Shown: piece after piece, positions 62,901 through 64,000 of the stretch
Numbering within the stretch: position 1 is the first letter of the stretch
Layout of the letters: every line of letters begins with the position of its first letter
NCBI GenBank assembly: GCA_027575765.1
Contig: JANBPT010000049.1
Location: 1 to 64,000, forward strand
Direction: 5' to 3'
DNA: 64,000 bases
Origin: Tieghemiomyces parasiticus
Taxonomy: Eukaryota; Kickxellomycota; Dimargaritomycetes; Dimargaritales; Dimargaritaceae
Program-made: the position numbers and the translations under genes
The notes under the pieces: generated by a model
Database searches by the model: none
The model's input: the letters and a program-made list of their open reading frames with translations, nothing else
What the model was told of the DNA's origin: nothing

Positions 62901-64000
62901 GGCGTTGCGCTCGAATGGTTCAGGGCAAGGTGCATGGCACCCGCCACCTGAGCCACGGTGGCCTGCACGGGTTCGCGGACATGCAGTTTAGCCGGGTTGG
63001 TCCCCGACTCCGTCGATCCGTCAGCGGCCTGTCGCACTGACCGGATTCCGTCCCGCTGATCATCGCTGACGACGCGGGTCGGGTCGCTGCACACCAATGT
63101 ACACAAGTTCTTGACGATCTTGGCTGCGGGACTCTGCGCTGGCCACGGCAGGCGCAGGAGGTCAGCATCGTAGGCAGGTGGGGCCCAGGAGTCGGACGGG
63201 GCTGTAGCGGGGGCGACGTCAGCAGCAAGCAGAGCACAGAGGCGGGCCACGCTGACCGCCGCGCGCAGTTGTAGGTCGCCCAATTCCTCCAGCTTGACAG
63301 CGCTCATGAGGGCGCGGATGACCGAATTGAGCTTGTCTGGCAGGGTCTCCATGGCCACCACAGCTCCGGCGACGGCCGCCTGGGCGCGAACCTGGACGGT
63401 CGTGAGTTCGGTGTGGTACTGCTCAATTTGGTTGGCCAATCGAACGCGCCGATCCTCGCAGGCCGCCCGCGTTGCCTGGGCCGCCTTGGTGGTCGGTAAG
63501 TGGGCCACGGCAGCCGGGTACAGCTGGGTAATTAGGTGCTCCGCCCAGTCCACGGTGAAGTAGCCCGACGGTGGTGGTGGACCCTCGGTTCCAATAGGCG
63601 GTAGCTCGGCCGGGAGAAGGCGGGACGCCTTAGCCGACGCGCCCTGCAGCTCGCGTAGTAAACAGGTGGCATCGTGATGCAGCCCAGCCAGTAGCTGCAC
63701 AAGCTCGTGGTACGGAGCCCCGCACCGCTCCAGACGTGGGGTAGAGAGCGGGAGGGCCAGGTCGTGGAGGAAGGCAGTGTGTAGTTGGGCGGCCAGTTCG
63801 GAGGTCTGTATCAGCGGTGGGTGTAGAACCTCGCGGACAGGGCCCGCGGCCAGTCGATGGGCTAAGGCGCGAGCGGCCGCCCACTCTTCAACTATGGTGG
63901 CGATGGCCCACTGGCCGTAGGCTGTGCCTGTCCGCGTCAGGGGTAGGAAGCACTCGCCCAGGAACTTGTCCATGGAGGTGCTGTCAGTAGTTTGCACGTC
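59999..64000 (-). CDS. MOT1: TBP-associated Snf2-family ATPase Mot1/BTAF1, 5' end beyond window
   Basis: 1333 residues are visible and the frame is open at the window edge, so the N-terminal HEAT repeats are missing. Mot1 uses ATP to strip TATA-binding protein from DNA. The visible part has HEAT-like helices (LPDKLNSVIRALMSAVK; KIVKNLCTLVC; RMSDPDDDVRLTCTNAFAHL), then the Snf2 ATPase. Motif I lies in DDMGLGKTLQSI (about residue 754), motif II is the Mot1-type DEGH (about 865), motif III SGSPIMN, and motifs V-VI include GLGLNLTGADTVIFVEHDWN and MDRAHRLGQ. The bridge KIIQDYYCELG and the C-terminus ELWDDKQYNEEYNLDSFIQS are typical. An Arg-Gly repeat tract at residues ~408-426 interrupts the HEAT region. 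No intron in the visible part. Confidence 0.95.
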   Translation of the reverse strand, partial: DVQTTDSTSMDKFLGECFLPLTRTGTAYGQWAIATIVEEWAAARALAHRLAAGPVREVLHPPLIQTSELAAQLHTAFLHDLALPLSTPRLERCGAPYHELVQLLAGLHHDATCLLRELQGASAKASRLLPAELPPIGTEGPPPPSGYFTVDWAEHLITQLYPAAVAHLPTTKAAQATRAACEDRRVRLANQIEQYHTELTTVQVRAQAAVAGAVVAMETLPDKLNSVIRALMSAVKLEELGDLQLRAAVSVARLCALLAADVAPATAPSDSWAPPAYDADLLRLPWPAQSPAAKIVKNLCTLVCSDPTRVVSDDQRDGIRSVRQAADGSTESGTNPAKLHVREPVQATVAQVAGAMHLALNHSSATPPAGLLLTPLLSDPEDATRAYQGNTRKAATAAAATATGDVETSSGRGRGTRGRGRGRGRGRGAASADNSRPSTTPSSPVKSEPPGDDGDMAVGPPLAGENQVRASRAVRGATLALHALATGLGPTLFSRLPRLWDTLARPLAAVGCLVPDREGPDTAVAALDNALAGTLIPPVPIVPSDLIDALLLVRALGPALHPNLHEALLTLLPQVCTVAQAGRADLRYAAAECLASLAAVLRDPVLTAVVRHLVPVLGQVQALTRRQGAAETIYRIVNALDLQVLPFVIFLVVPVLGRMSDPDDDVRLTCTNAFAHLIKLVPLEAGVPDPPALAADLLATRATERRFLAQLLDSSQLEPYPLPMPVSVTLRPYQQAGVDWLAFLNRYGLHGVLADDMGLGKTLQSICILASDHHHRATRYAATKSPDAAPLPSLVVCPPTLLGHWAQEIRTYVANLNPLIYAGPPVERRRLRPLIPRHDVVVMSYDVLRNDLEDLVDQHWNYAVLDEGHIIKNARTKLTRAAKAVRAQHRLILSGSPIMNGPLDLWSLFDFLMPGFLGTERMFHERYGRPILASRDGRSSSRDQEAGALALEALHKQVLPFLLRRMKEDVLDDLPPKIIQDYYCELGDVQRQLYEDFARSQTTQTIRRSLETAAGNDADDEDSGDSGRKRGQTHVFQALQYLRKLVNHPLLVLNPDHARYDAVMAQVGHDAARLRELVHAPKLLALRQLLTDCGIGGPGEDTSAAAAVAEPAVSPHRALIFCQLKTMLDIVENDLLKAHMPGVSYLRLDGSVDALRRQDMVTRFNQDPSIDLLLLTTHVGGLGLNLTGADTVIFVEHDWNPMKDLQAMDRAHRLGQKRVVNVYRLITRGTLEEKIMGLQKFKLNIANSIINQQNSGLQNMNTNQLLDLFSVTDVGSGQAGAAAADGSGKEGSGDKGGQKQQSAKAVLDSMDELWDDKQYNEEYNLDSFIQSLN

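Overview
This is a piece of a nuclear fungal genome. The coding regions are GC- and CpG-rich and are cut by short introns, nearly all with GTAAGT/GTAAGC donors. The AT-richer spacers carry TATA boxes and AATAAA signals. Fungal-type genes include lumazine synthase (RIB4), a Hos2/HDAC3 deacetylase, Mot1, Arp4, a Ptc6-type PP2C, an FMP32/MCUR1-like protein, Hcs1 helicase and a Ppx1-type polyphosphatase. Small genomes with this style of gene are common in early-diverging fungi (for example Zoopagomycota), but the sequence alone does not prove the lineage.

Layout. Positions 1-5.3 kb hold a tRNA-Gln cut by the window edge, a four-exon cytochrome b5-domain protein, an FG nucleoporin of the Nup58/Nup49 type and a secretory-pathway exopolyphosphatase. 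Positions 5.35-7.0 kb are non-coding with a diverged ~110-bp tandem repeat. Positions 7.0-12.5 kb are one intronless 1832-codon gene for a helical protein with a possible BTB-like segment. Positions 13.7-31.1 kb are gene-sparse: eL13, a TATA-driven small secreted protein, lumazine synthase, uS14 (56 residues), a decayed transposon block (23.6-26.2 kb), an acylcarnitine carrier and another small secreted protein.

Positions 32.3-39.0 kb hold Hcs1-like helicase, Prp46/PLRG1 and the Hos2/HDAC3-like deacetylase. Positions 39.6-48.1 kb hold a same-strand array of three eight-span membrane proteins: two clear paralogues resembling the uncharacterised UPF0658 family and one very diverged relative. 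Positions 51.5-64 kb hold a Gln-rich secreted protein, a five-exon Ptc6-type phosphatase, an FMP32/MCUR1-like protein, Arp4, and Mot1, whose 5' end lies beyond the window.

How the genes relate: most are unlinked housekeeping genes. The recurring themes are chromatin and transcription (Hos2, Arp4, Mot1), mitochondria (Crc1-type carrier, FMP32-like, Ptc6) and translation (eL13, uS14, tRNA-Gln). Both ribosomal-protein genes appear to have an intron confined to the 5'UTR.

The most striking observations are: (1) the transposon block has lost almost all CpG (one in 1,200 bp by direct reading), and all three predicted catalytic Asp positions of its mariner transposase now read Asn, each explicable by a CpG-to-CpA change; (2) the tandem membrane-protein array, with introns present in one copy and absent in its neighbour. 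I found no CRISPR array, phage, bacterial operon or clearly new multi-gene system.
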